A DNA stretch of 64,000 nucleotides from Desulfarculus sp. (GCA_016218705.1 JACRDC010000037.1:102577-166576); one strand, 5' to 3'; shown: positions 19,824 to 29,528, numbered from the stretch's first letter. The notes: generated from the letters alone by a model not told the origin. Numbers and translations are program-made.

Positions 19824-21041
19824 ATGTCGCCATATATCACGAGAACCCTAGAACCGGTTCTCCTCGGGGCTGCCCAACAATTTCCAGCCTTGGTGCTCAC
19901 GGGTCCGCGCCAAGCCGGCAAGACCACCTTGCTACGACATCTCTTTGCCGAACGCTACAAATATGTCTCCTTGGAACTGTCGGATGTGCAGGCAGCGGCC
20001 CGAGCTGACCCACGCGGATTCCTGGAGATGTACTCCGCCCCCGCCATCTTTGACGAGGTTCAGTTCGTCCCCGAGTTGCTGCCCTACATAAAAGAGCGTG
20101 TGGACGCGGACCGCAACCGACCCGGGCAGTACATCTTGACCGGCTCCCAAAATATTCTTCTCAGCGAAAAGGTGGGAGAGACCCTCGCTGGCCGGGCGGC
20201 CATCCTGCGGCTCTTGCCCCTCAGCTGTCGGGAGATAGCAGGGGTGCCCTTTGCACCTCTCCCTTGGCAGGCTGGAGAGCGCCCGAGCATAGAGAACCTC
20301 GCTTTCAAGGACAGGTGGGAGAGTTTTTTGCGCGGGGGCTACCCGGAGCTGAACGCGCATCACGACATTGACATCAACCTCTGGCACGCCAGCTATATTC
20401 AGACTTACTTGGAACGAGATGTGCGCACGCTGCGCCAAGTGGGGAATTTAAGTCAATTCCAGATATTCCTGCGCGCCCTGGCCGCCCGCAATGGGCAGTT
20501 GCTGAATCTGTCCGACGTGGCCCGAGACTTGGGACTGTCTGTGAACACCATCAAGGCCTGGCTCTCAATATTGGAAGCCACCTACCAGATTATCGTGTTG
20601 AGGCCGTACTTCACCAATCTGGGGAAGCGCCTGGTCAAGACCCCCAAGGTCTATTTCGCGGACGTGGGCATTCTTTGCCACCTGACCGGCTTGAAAGACG
20701 CCGAACACGCCCAGGCCGGCCCCATGGGTGGCCCTATAATGGAAGCTGCGGTGGTGAACGAGGTCGTCCGCACCATCACCCATCAAGGCCATCAGCCCCA
20801 GGTTTACTTTTGGCGAACAACAGACGGGTACGAAGTGGACCTGCTGGTTGACACCGGCGCCAAGCTGATACCCATCGAAGTCAAGCTCTCCGCCACCCCC
20901 AACAAGGCCATGGCCAAAGGCGTCAGCTTGTTCCGCGAGCTATTTGGCGACAAAGCTGGAGAAGGGTATGTGATCCATCCGGGGGATGTGAGACTTCCGC
21001 TGTTGCCAGGAGTGCGGGCGCTTCCCTTTTCCGAACTGTGA
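19824..21041 (+). CDS. AAA-type ATPase with DUF4143 domain
   Basis: A 405-residue protein. The Walker A motif GPRQAGKTT is near residue 27-35 and Walker B IFDEVQF near 77, with sensor LTGSQN near 110. The C-terminal DUF4143 part has YIQTYLERDVR (about 200), a winged-helix-like DVARDLGLSVNTIKAWL, and a nuclease-like FWRTTDGYEVDLLV with IPIEVK, the pattern E-x-D with EVK resembling a PD-(D/E)xK core. Family function is unknown; such ATPases are widespread on mobile DNA. The ATG at 19824 is chosen over the upstream ATG at 19785 because family sequence begins there. It is the first island gene, 8 bp before the SNF2 gene, so all four may form one transcript. Confidence 0.9.
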   Translation: MSPYITRTLEPVLLGAAQQFPALVLTGPRQAGKTTLLRHLFAERYKYVSLELSDVQAAARADPRGFLEMYSAPAIFDEVQFVPELLPYIKERVDADRNRPGQYILTGSQNILLSEKVGETLAGRAAILRLLPLSCREIAGVPFAPLPWQAGERPSIENLAFKDRWESFLRGGYPELNAHHDIDINLWHASYIQTYLERDVRTLRQVGNLSQFQIFLRALAARNGQLLNLSDVARDLGLSVNTIKAWLSILEATYQIIVLRPYFTNLGKRLVKTPKVYFADVGILCHLTGLKDAEHAQAGPMGGPIMEAAVVNEVVRTITHQGHQPQVYFWRTTDGYEVDLLVDTGAKLIPIEVKLSATPNKAMAKGVSLFRELFGDKAGEGYVIHPGDVRLPLLPGVRALPFSEL

Positions 21042-21049
21042 CGTGAGCG

Positions 21050-24000
21050 ATGATCATTCTGCACGCAGCCCTGGTGGGTGAAGAATTCCAGCTTTGGAGC
21101 GAGACGCCGCCCCTTACGGATGCCCCTTCGCCCAAGGGGAAAGGAAAGTCATCCAAGACTCCGGCGACGCCAATGTCTCCTTTTGATGCCGGCGCCAAGA
21201 GCCTTAAGGCTGCCTTGGGCCAGATGGGCCTGGGCCTGAAGTTGCCGGCCAAGCGCTGGAGGGAGGCCATCGTCTGGCTGCCCAGCAAGGGGCGCGCTCC
21301 CATTCCTTCCAGCCCGCTCATCGCTGAATCTCCCGCCTCCAGGACGAAGGAGGACCTTGCGTCCTGGCGGGTCACCTGCTGCACACTTACCCGCCAGGAA
21401 GCGCTGGAACTTTTGTGCCTATGCGGGAGCCGGCACACGCTGGCACAGGGAGTCCTGGCGGGTCCGGACCTGGCCTACTGGTCCCGGGCCATGCGGTTCG
21501 CCGGGGCTTTGGTGGCCAGGCAGCGGTTCCTTCCCGCACTCGAGAAAAGAGGCGAAGCCTTTATCGCCCGTTGGCGACCTGCCATCTCACATGAGGATCA
21601 TCCCCGCCTGCTCAGTCTGGCCCAGGCCATGCCCCCGGCGGCCCGAGCCATAAGCCCAGACAACGCAGGCCCCCCGGACCAGCCACCGGTCCCGTTGCTG
21701 ACCAAATTCCTGGCCCAGATGGTCGACCAGTTGGTGCGTGGGTCGTCGCCCGTGAAGACGACGGTTCGCGGGCATAAAGGGTCTCGGGGGTCTTTTGACA
21801 GCCTGCATGACACCTGGCTCCAAGCCTTGCACTCATCCGATGGGGTGGTGGATGGCCCCAAGATCGAGCTGGCGGAGTTCGCGCAACAGGTCGAGCAATG
21901 GCGGCGTCCCCTGACCTTGGCCGAGAGCGCACCGTTCAGGCTGTGTTTCCGTCTGGAGGAGCCCACCCCAGAGTCCCAGGCTGGCGAAGACGACTGGAAC
22001 GTACATTTCTTGCTACAGTCGGCCAGCGACCTCAGCCTGCTCATCCCGGCCGAGACAGCCTGGACGGCTCGCGGTCGCATCAGCGGCCTGCTGGCCAAGG
22101 ATGGTTTCCAGGTACGGGAGTACCTGCTCCACGGCCTGGGACAGGCGGCGGGTCTATGCCCCCGTATCGAGGCCAGCTTGCGCTCCGCAACGCCGGGGGG
22201 CTACACCCTGGACGCGGCTGGGGCTCATGAGTTTCTGACCCAGCGGGCAGCGGCCCTGGAGCAGGCCGGCTTCGGGGTGATGCTGCCGGCCTGGTGGAGT
22301 AGAAAGGGCACCAAGCTCAAACTCAGCGCCCGAGCCAAGATCAAGAGCCCCAAGCTGGTGGCCAACTCCGGGTTGTCCTTGGATCGCATAGTGGAGGTGG
22401 ACTGGGACCTGGCCCTGGGCGGCGAGAAAATCACCCGCGCCGAGTTGGAGGCCCTGGCCAGGCTCAAGACGCCCCTGGTGAGGCTGCGCGGCCAGTGGGT
22501 GGAGATGCGGGCCGAGGAGATCAAGACCGCCCTGGACTTCTGGCGCAAGCGGGAAGAGGGCCAGGCCACCCTGCGTGATGTGGTCAGGCTGACCCTGGGC
22601 GCGGACCGCCCGGCCCCAGGGTTGGAGTTTGATGGGGTGGAGGCTTCCGACTGGGTCCAAGGCTTTTTGGATAGCCTTCAAGGCCGTAGCAGTTTCGCGG
22701 AGACGGAGCCACCGGCTGGGTTTCAGGGAGTCCTGCGCCCCTATCAAGCCCGGGGCTACTCCTGGTTAGGTTTTCTGCGGGACTGGGGCCTGGGGGCCTG
22801 CCTGGCCGACGACATGGGCCTGGGAAAGACCGTGCAGACCCTGGCCCTGATCTTGCGCGACTGGCGGGACGCTGACCGCCAGCGGCGGCCTGTACTTTTG
22901 GTCTGCCCCGCCTCCGTGCTGAGCAACTGGCTCAAGGAGGCCCAGCGCTTCACGCCCGAGATGCCGGTGATGGTGCACCATGGCCTGCAAAGATTGAAGG
23001 AGCGGGCTTTCGTAAAGGCCGCGCGGGAGCAGGCCCTAGTGGTCACCAGCTATGCCCTCCTGCCCCGTGACTTCAAGGCCCTGAGCGCGGTGGATTGGGC
23101 CGGGATGGTCTTGGACGAAGCCCAGAACATCAAGAACCCGGAGACCAAGCAGGCGCGAGCCGCCCGGACTCTTAAGGCCGATTTTCGCCTGGCGCTGACC
23201 GGCACCCCGGTGGAAAACCACGTGGGCGACCTGTGGTCGCTCATGGAGTTCCTGAATCCCGGCTTCCTGGGCAGCCAGGCCCAGTTCAAGCGGAGCTTCT
23301 TCATCCCCATCCAGGCCCGACGCGACCCAGAGGCCACGCTGTCCTTGAAGCGCCTGACCGGCCCCTTCATTCTGCGCCGGCTTAAGACCGACAAAAGCGT
23401 TATCGCCGACCTGCCCGAAAAAGTGGAGAGCAAGGTTTTCTGCCCGCTCAGCAAGGAACAAGCCTCGCTCTATGGCGCGGTGGTCAAACAGGCTATGCAA
23501 GACCTGGAGTCCTCGGAAGGCATTGGGCGCAAGGGGGTGATCCTGGCCACCCTGGCCAAGCTCAAGCAGGTGTGCAACCACCCCACCCACTTTTTAGGGG
23601 ACAATTCGGCCATTGCCGGGCGTTCGGGCAAGCTCACTCGCCTGATGGAGATGTGCGAGGAGCTTATGGAGGTGGGGGACCGGGCATTGATCTTCACCCA
23701 ATTTGCCGAGATGGGTCATATCCTCAAAAGGCACCTGGAGGAGGTCTTCGGCCAGGAAACGCTCTTTCTCCACGGCGCGGTGTCCAAAAAGCGGCGGGAC
23801 GAGATGGTGGAGCGATTCCAAGGCAACGGCCAGGGACCGCCCCTGTTCATCCTCTCTCTCAAGGCCGGCGGCACCGGGCTTAACCTCACCAAGGCCAACC
23901 ATGTGTTCCACTTTGACCGCTGGTGGAACCCGGCGGTGGAGGACCAGGCCACGGACCGGGCCTATCGCATAGGCCAGCAACAGAACGTGCAGGTGCACAA

Positions 24001-24166
24001 GTTTGTCTGCGCCGGCACCCTGGAAGAGAAGATAGACGAGATGATAGAGGCCAAGAAGGCCGTGGCGGGCAAGGTGGTGGGAACCGGCGAGGGTTGGCTC
24101 ACCGAACTCAGCACGGACCAACTCAAGCAGCTGTTCGCCCTGCGGGCGGAGGCGGTGGATGATTAG
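21050..24166 (+). CDS. SNF2-family DEAD/DEAH helicase with N-terminal SNF2-associated domain
   Basis: A 1038-residue predicted DNA translocase. The N-terminal half (to about 540) resembles the bacterial SNF2-associated region (DUF3670-like), including WWSRKGTKLKLSARAK and VEMRAEEIKTALDFW. The motor follows: LRPYQARGYSWL, Walker A DDMGLGKT (near 586), LVVTSYALL, LDEAQNIKNP (near 687), LTGTPVENHVGDLWSL, and in the second lobe TQFAEM, LSLKAGGTGLNLT and DRAYRIGQ. All helicase motifs are intact. It follows the ATPase gene by 8 bp and overlaps the nucleotidyltransferase gene by 8. SNF2 proteins of this type are commonly encoded beside SWIM proteins, as here. A role in DNA repair or defence is plausible but unproven. 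Confidence 0.93.
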   Translation: MIILHAALVGEEFQLWSETPPLTDAPSPKGKGKSSKTPATPMSPFDAGAKSLKAALGQMGLGLKLPAKRWREAIVWLPSKGRAPIPSSPLIAESPASRTKEDLASWRVTCCTLTRQEALELLCLCGSRHTLAQGVLAGPDLAYWSRAMRFAGALVARQRFLPALEKRGEAFIARWRPAISHEDHPRLLSLAQAMPPAARAISPDNAGPPDQPPVPLLTKFLAQMVDQLVRGSSPVKTTVRGHKGSRGSFDSLHDTWLQALHSSDGVVDGPKIELAEFAQQVEQWRRPLTLAESAPFRLCFRLEEPTPESQAGEDDWNVHFLLQSASDLSLLIPAETAWTARGRISGLLAKDGFQVREYLLHGLGQAAGLCPRIEASLRSATPGGYTLDAAGAHEFLTQRAAALEQAGFGVMLPAWWSRKGTKLKLSARAKIKSPKLVANSGLSLDRIVEVDWDLALGGEKITRAELEALARLKTPLVRLRGQWVEMRAEEIKTALDFWRKREEGQATLRDVVRLTLGADRPAPGLEFDGVEASDWVQGFLDSLQGRSSFAETEPPAGFQGVLRPYQARGYSWLGFLRDWGLGACLADDMGLGKTVQTLALILRDWRDADRQRRPVLLVCPASVLSNWLKEAQRFTPEMPVMVHHGLQRLKERAFVKAAREQALVVTSYALLPRDFKALSAVDWAGMVLDEAQNIKNPETKQARAARTLKADFRLALTGTPVENHVGDLWSLMEFLNPGFLGSQAQFKRSFFIPIQARRDPEATLSLKRLTGPFILRRLKTDKSVIADLPEKVESKVFCPLSKEQASLYGAVVKQAMQDLESSEGIGRKGVILATLAKLKQVCNHPTHFLGDNSAIAGRSGKLTRLMEMCEELMEVGDRALIFTQFAEMGHILKRHLEEVFGQETLFLHGAVSKKRRDEMVERFQGNGQGPPLFILSLKAGGTGLNLTKANHVFHFDRWWNPAVEDQATDRAYRIGQQQNVQVHKFVCAGTLEEKIDEMIEAKKAVAGKVVGTGEGWLTELSTDQLKQLFALRAEAVDD

Positions 24167-24716
24167 CGCCCAGGCCATCGCCAAGCAGAACCGGTACCTG
24201 CTACAGCGCCAAGCGGACTTGCGCCGCGCCGCCGATTGCGTGGCGTCCGGCCTGGCCCGGCATCCGTCCGTGGCCAAGGTGGCGCTGTTCGGCTCGGTGG
24301 CCGTGCCGCTGGTGAAGGAGATACCCCGTTTCCGGGAGTACCGGCGGGCGGGGATTGAAGTCTGGCACGAGTGCAAGGACCTGGACCTGGCGGTTTGGCT
24401 GGAAAACCTGACTGGCCTGCGTGAGATGCGGAGGATCGTGAGCGAGGCATTGAATAAGCTTCTCCTGGAGACAGGCATCGGCGTGGCCCACCACCAGGTG
24501 GATACCTTTCTTTTTAAGCAGCCCAACGGAGGCTACCTGGGCCGCCTATGTAAGTTTTCCCAGTGCCCAAAAAACAAACCCGAGTGCTTGGTCCCCGGCT
24601 GCGGCCAGCCCCCCCTGCTCCAACAGCACGAGGACTTTGCGCTCGATTCCCAGGCTCTGCGGCCCCAGCTGATGGCCGTGCTTTATGACAGGACCTTGCA
24701 AGAGGGGATCGTCTGA
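24159..24716 (+). CDS. Pol-beta-superfamily nucleotidyltransferase-like protein
   Basis: A 185-residue protein with the nucleotidyltransferase signature KVALFGSVA (GS near residue 45) and an acidic strand KDLDLAVWL (near 75) supplying the D-x-D metal ligands. About 28 residues separate them, more than in minimal MNT proteins. The C-terminal third has CKFSQCPKNKPEC and PGC, a cysteine cluster that could bind zinc. The gene overlaps the SNF2 gene by 8 bp and its stop overlaps the ATG of the SWIM gene (TGATG), so the three are translated as a unit. Substrate unknown; tRNA, protein or nucleotide transfer are all possible. No HEPN partner is present, so it is not a standard MNT/HEPN toxin-antitoxin pair. 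Confidence 0.8.
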   Translation: MISAQAIAKQNRYLLQRQADLRRAADCVASGLARHPSVAKVALFGSVAVPLVKEIPRFREYRRAGIEVWHECKDLDLAVWLENLTGLREMRRIVSEALNKLLLETGIGVAHHQVDTFLFKQPNGGYLGRLCKFSQCPKNKPECLVPGCGQPPLLQQHEDFALDSQALRPQLMAVLYDRTLQEGIV

Positions 24717-25681
24717 TGTCCGCCGCGCGCTACAGAGACGACTTTTACTATTACCCCCCGGCCCAGCCCCGCCAGGCCAGGGGCGGAATCAAGGCCCAAA
24801 CCAAACGTGGCGCTTTTGGCCAAAGCTGGTGGGCCCGGCGCTGGATTCAGGTCCTGGAGGGCTTCAACATCGGGGCCAGGCTGGGCCGCGGCCGCAACTA
24901 CGCCCGCCGGGGCCAGGTGGTGTCCATCTCCATCGCCGAGGGTGAGGTCACGGCCAAGGTCCAGGGGACCCGACCCACTCCTTATAGGGTCACCATCCAA
25001 ATGAAGACTCTTTCCCCGGCCGCCTGGAAAAAGGTGATCACGCAACTCTCCGGCCAGGCCATCCACGCCGCCAACCTGTTGTCGGGCCGGATGCCCGATG
25101 ACATAGAGAGCGTGTTCAAGGCGACCGGGCAATCTCTTTTCCCAGCTGCGTACCGCGACCTGCTCACCGATTGCTCCTGCCCAGACTGGTCCAACCCATG
25201 CAAGCACATCGCGGCGGCCTACTACCTGCTGGGTGAGGAGTTCGACCGCGACCCTTTCCTGATCTTCAAGTTGCGGGGCATGCCTCGAGAGAAGCTGCTT
25301 GAACTCTTGGGAGCGGAAACAGACGTCAAACATGAGGCCAAAGTCCATGATGGATCGGGGGCATCCACGGCGACAGGGGAGTCGTCCCCGCCTGCTGAGC
25401 CCTTGCCTCCCAGTGCCGCTTCCTTTTGGGCTCTGGGCGATTTGCCTGATGATTTTGCGGGCGAGGCGGTCGTACCAGTCCTCGCCGCAGCGCTGCCTCG
25501 GCGGCTGGGCGCCTTTCCTTTCTGGCGTGGCGCACAACCCTTTCTGGAAGAGATGGAACGCACCTACGCCTTGGCCTCGGTCAAAGGCTTACATGCCTTT
25601 TTAGGCGAACCAGAATCGGTGCAGGCCGGAAACGGTTTGGGAAACGGTTTATCCAGGAAAATCCAGGAAAAGGCGGTGTAA
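24716..25681 (+). CDS. SWIM zinc-finger protein
   Basis: A 321-residue protein of the bacterial SWIM family. The opening FGQSWWARRWIQVLE and GRNYARRGQVV are typical, and the SWIM finger CSCPDWSNPCKHI (CxC-x7-CxH) is at about residues 152-164, followed by AAYYLLGEEFDRDPF. SWIM domains bind DNA or protein. The gene overlaps the nucleotidyltransferase gene by one base pair step (TGATG) and ends 35 bp before the right direct repeat. The last ~25 residues come from a GGAAACGGTTT-containing stretch, which echoes the stem of the left terminator. With the SNF2 protein it forms a recurrent bacterial gene pair of unknown function. Confidence 0.92.
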   Translation: MSAARYRDDFYYYPPAQPRQARGGIKAQTKRGAFGQSWWARRWIQVLEGFNIGARLGRGRNYARRGQVVSISIAEGEVTAKVQGTRPTPYRVTIQMKTLSPAAWKKVITQLSGQAIHAANLLSGRMPDDIESVFKATGQSLFPAAYRDLLTDCSCPDWSNPCKHIAAAYYLLGEEFDRDPFLIFKLRGMPREKLLELLGAETDVKHEAKVHDGSGASTATGESSPPAEPLPPSAASFWALGDLPDDFAGEAVVPVLAAALPRRLGAFPFWRGAQPFLEEMERTYALASVKGLHAFLGEPESVQAGNGLGNGLSRKIQEKAV

Positions 25682-25716
25682 CTAGGCGAAATTTGGTGGG
25701 ACTCGCCCTCGGGGAA

Positions 25717-25764
25717 GGCCTCTCACGCCGAAGACACGGGTTCGAGTCCCGTTGGGACTGCCAA
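25717..25764. repeat. attR-like direct repeat (tRNA-Glu 3' fragment)
   Basis: 48 bases identical to the 3' part of tRNA-Glu (19490-19537). The preceding bases do not continue the tRNA, so no functional tRNA is made here. It closes the island. Confidence 0.88.
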
Positions 25765-26094
25765 AAGAAATCAGCCGGTTAGGGTTAGCGCCCTAGCCGG
25801 CTGAAACCTTTCGTGGGGATATATGGGGCCATTGCGCGGGGCAGGACGGCCCGCCCCGTGCAGCACCCTCATATGGGGACGAGCCATCGGACGCCCACCA
25901 CCGAGGCCCACAAGGCGTCCACCTCTGGCCGCTGATTACCGCGACTGATACCGTTGCGGAACCGAAAAAGAAGTGCGCATTGGCCAGGAGTGCCGGGTCA
26001 ACCCGGTAGTCAACGTCAGCGCCATGTTTAAAGGGGATATTTAGGGCGAAGGCCTCGGGCAAGATGGTTGTTCTTGGTGTTTGCGGGCTTGAGC
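25765..26094. other. Intergenic stretch right of the island
   Basis: Apart from the hairpin at 25772-25803 there is no convincing gene. Open frames here lack ribosome-binding sites and family features. It lies downstream of both the island and livF, so it needs only termination signals. Confidence 0.5.
25772..25803 (+). terminator. Hairpin, probable original terminator of the tRNA operon
   Basis: CAGCCGGTTAGGG pairs with CCCTAGCCGGCTG (one G-T) across a short TTAGCG loop; only AAACCTTTC follows, so the T-run is weak. It lies 8 bp after the displaced tRNA-Glu end, where the tRNA transcript would have stopped before the island inserted. Confidence 0.6.
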
Positions 26095-26800
26095 TCAGGA
26101 TACCTCCAGGTACTTGGCCATGACGTCTGGCCTGGCCTGCAACTCGGCCATGGTGCCCTCGAAGGCCACAAACCCCTTGCCCAACAGGTAGCAGCGGTGG
26201 GCCAGGGACATGGCCACCTTGAGATTGTGCTCCACCAGCAGAATGGACACGCCGGCCTGGTTGATCTGCAGGAGCACATCGCGCACCTCCTTCACCAGAA
26301 GGGGCGCCAAGCCCTCGCTGGGCTCGTCCACCAAGAGCAGCAGAGGGTTGCCCATCAGGGCGCGGCCCATGCAGAGCATCTGCTGTTCGCCGCCGGAAAG
26401 CTGGGAGCCTTTGTTGCGGCTGCGCCGCTCCAACGAGTTGAAGTGCTTGTAGACCCTCTTCAGGGTCCAGGGCTCCAGGTCCTTGGGCGGCTGACAACCA
26501 GCCTTCACGCCCATCAGCAGATTCTCCTCCACCGTCAGGGTGGGGAATATGCGCCGCTCCTGGGGCACCAGGCCCACGCCAGCCCGCGCCACTTTATGTG
26601 GCAGCGCGCGAAAGATGCTCCTGCCCTGGAATTCGATGGCTCCCGACTGCGGTGGCACCAGCCCCATGACGGACTTGAGGGTGGTGCTCTTGCCCATGCC
26701 GTTGCGCCCCAGCAGGCAAACGATCTCGCCCTGGTCCACGTTGAGAGAGATTTTTTGCAGCGCGTGGATCAAGCCGTAATAGGTGTTGAGGTTGGTTGCT

Positions 26801-26811
<11 letters not shown>
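26095..26811 (-). CDS. livF: Branched-chain amino acid-type ABC transporter ATPase LivF
   Basis: A 238-residue ATPase. Walker A is LLGRNGMGKSTT (near 36), the signature LSGGEQQML (near 137), Walker B LLLVDEPSEGLAP, and the switch VEHN. The ATG at 26809-26811 gives the family start MLFRATNLNTYYG and overlaps the livG stop by 11 bp. It is the last gene of a livKHMGF-type operon importing branched-chain amino acids or, in many anaerobes, other small organic acids and amides; the neighbourhood of acyl-CoA genes makes a carboxylate substrate conceivable. Confidence 0.95.
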
Positions 26812-27555
<744 letters not shown>

Positions 27556-27559
<4 letters not shown>

Positions 27560-28545
27560 GCCTCGCTCTCCCTGGCCTTGCGCAGATAGGCCCGCTTTCG
27601 CCACCAGGCGCGCAGCCGCGCCCCGAAGGAAATGGCGCCCCCGGGCAGGAACATGACCACCAGGATGAAGATGACGCCGCTGATCATCAGGGCCAGTTCG
27701 GGGTAGGCCTGGGTCACTTCCTCCAGAAGCAGGAGCAGGCCCGAGCCCAGGATGGGGCCGAAGAAGGTGCCGATGCCTCCCACCAGGATGGCCATGAGCG
27801 GCTGGAAGGAAACCATTATGTGCAGCACGCCGCCCACGGAGACCAGGTTGTTGAACACCGCGTAAACCGCCCCGGCCAGCCCGGCGAAGAAACCGGAAAA
27901 GCAGAATATCACCGCCTTGGTCAGCACCACCTGGTAGCCCAGGTAATCCACCCGCTTCTGATTGTCGCGGATGCTTATCATCACGCTGCCCATGGGGGTC
28001 TTGGTAAAGAACCACATGGCCAGGATGCCCAGGCAGGCCAGACCCACCGCGAAAAAATAGATGTTCACCGGCTGCCTCAGGTCCAGGCTGAACAGACCCG
28101 GCAGGGCCAGCGGAGGAGTGGTCCAGCCCATGATGCCGTCCTCGCCGCCGGTGACCTCGCGGAACTTGGAGCACAGCACGAACATGAGCTGGCCGAAGGC
28201 CAGGGTGAGCATGGTAAAGGCCGTGGCCCGCACCCTGACCAGGAGCGGGCTGAGCACCAGCCCCACCAGGGCGGCCGCCAGGGCGCTGAGCAGCACGGCC
28301 ACCAGGATGGGTATGCCCTGCAGGTGGGTGAGGATCAGGGCGGCGCCGTAGGCCCCCACCCCGAAGTAGAGGGCGTGGCCAAAGGAGAGCAGGCCGGTGT
28401 AGGACAACAGCAGGTTGAGGCTGACGGCAAACAGCGCCTCAATGGCCAGGCGCACCATCAGGTTGGTGTGCAGGGGGCCAAAGACAAAGGGAATGGCCGC
28501 CAAGACCGCCAGGGCGCCCGCCAACCAGACCACAGGGCGTTTCAT
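27556..28545 (-). CDS. livM: Branched-chain amino acid-type ABC transporter permease LivM
   Basis: A 329-residue membrane protein with about nine or ten hydrophobic segments. Family motifs include LNLLLSYTGLLSFGHALYFG near 45, MVSIRDNQ-like SVMISIRDNQKRVDYLGY near 200, and PLMAILVGGIGTFFGPILGS near 255 (the coupling region). The ATG at 28543-28545 overlaps the livH stop by four bases. It ends in a basic cytoplasmic tail. Confidence 0.95.
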
Positions 28546-29420
28546 TCTCGCTCTCCGAACAGGCCTGTCGGCTTGAAGGCCAGGACCAGGGCCATGAAGC
28601 TGAACATGAGCACCGGCGACAGCTTGGGTATGAATTGGATGCCAAAGGCGTTGAGCTCGCCCAGGAACAAGGCCGCCAGCAGGGCGCCGAACAGGCTGCC
28701 GAAGCCTCCCACCACCACCACCACGAAGGCGTCCATGCCTATCTGGTCGCCCAGGCCGGGAAAGACCGTCAGGATGGGCGCGGCGGCCACGCCGGCCACC
28801 CCGGCCATCCAGGAGCCCAGGCCGAAGACCAGCATGAACACGATCTGGGTGTTCACGCCCAGGGCGCTGACCATGCCTGGGTCGGAGACGGCGGCCCGCA
28901 CGATGGTGCCCAGGCGCGTCTTGAAGAGCACCAAGGAAAGAAGCGCCAGCACCACCAGGGAAAGGACGATGATGAACAGGCGGTAGATGGGGTATTCCAG
29001 GCCAGCGATGTTCACCAGTCCAGCCAGGGCGCTGGGCACATTGACCTGGAGGCCTTCGGTGCCCCAGGTCAGCTTCACGGCCTCGGCCAGTACCAGTGAA
29101 ACCCCCAGAGTGAGCAAGAGCTCGGCGATATGCCCCATGCCCGAGGCCTGGGCCCGCCGCAGCATGAACCGCTCCACCAGAATGCCCAGCAAGGCCACGC
29201 CCAAGGGGGCGATCAGCAGCGACAGCCAGTAGCTGCCCGTGGCGCCCAGCACGGTGACGCAAAGGTAGGCCGAGAGCATGAAGAAGGCGCCGTGGGCTAT
29301 GTTGAGGATGCCCATCATGCCAAAGATCAGGGTTAGTCCCGAGGCCACCAGAAACAGGAGCATGCCATAGGCCAGCCCGTGAATGCCCTGGGCTAGATAC
29401 ATTTGTGTTTCAGGGCTCAT
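28542..29420 (-). CDS. livH: Branched-chain amino acid-type ABC transporter permease LivH
   Basis: A 292-residue membrane protein with about eight hydrophobic segments. Typical motifs are SGLTLIFGMMGILNIAHGAFF near 28 (start of the family core), AAVSDPGMVSALGVNT near 180 and FGSLFGALLAALFLGELN near 245. It is coupled to livM by a four-base overlap and follows the binding-protein gene after about 108 bp, a gap that holds a hairpin. Confidence 0.95.
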   Translation of the reverse strand: MSPETQMYLAQGIHGLAYGMLLFLVASGLTLIFGMMGILNIAHGAFFMLSAYLCVTVLGATGSYWLSLLIAPLGVALLGILVERFMLRRAQASGMGHIAELLLTLGVSLVLAEAVKLTWGTEGLQVNVPSALAGLVNIAGLEYPIYRLFIIVLSLVVLALLSLVLFKTRLGTIVRAAVSDPGMVSALGVNTQIVFMLVFGLGSWMAGVAGVAAAPILTVFPGLGDQIGMDAFVVVVVGGFGSLFGALLAALFLGELNAFGIQFIPKLSPVLMFSFMALVLAFKPTGLFGERE

Positions 29421-29472
29421 GCCGATTCTCCAGGAAGCGTCTGTCCCGGCCGCCTTGGGCCTCGCCCGCCGC

Positions 29473-29490
29473 CCCCCGAGAGATCGGGGG
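29473..29490. promoter_or_regulatory. Hairpin between the binding-protein gene and livH
   Basis: CCCCCGA pairs with TCGGGGG around a four-base loop. Hairpins between the periplasmic-component gene and the permease genes of ABC operons often protect the upstream mRNA or partly terminate, raising binding-protein levels. That role is inferred from position; no T-run is present. Confidence 0.5.
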
Positions 29491-29528
29491 AGACGGTAGG
29501 CGAGGCGCGGGAGGTTGCCGGCCGCCGG

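Larger units (their letters stand above)
19490..25764. mobile_element. tRNA-Glu-associated genomic island (6.2 kb)
   Basis: A perfect 48-bp direct repeat (19490-19537 and 25717-25764) frames the segment. The left copy is the anticodon arm to CCA end of tRNA-Glu; the right copy is the same stretch without the 5' half of a tRNA. This is the usual footprint of site-specific integration into a tRNA gene. Four same-strand genes lie inside (DUF4143 ATPase, SNF2 helicase, nucleotidyltransferase, SWIM protein). No integrase, excisionase or transposase gene is seen, so the element is a remnant or was mobilised in trans. Coding DNA inside has a less extreme GC bias in its first gene than the flanks. 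Confidence 0.85.

Noticed and set aside
25717..25764. A second tRNA-Glu gene
   Set aside because: Only the 3' part is present; the acceptor 5' strand and D-arm are missing. It is an attachment-site copy.
25793..26497. A 234-codon minus-strand frame right of the island
   Set aside because: It overlaps most of livF in another frame and the non-overlapping part has no recognisable features.
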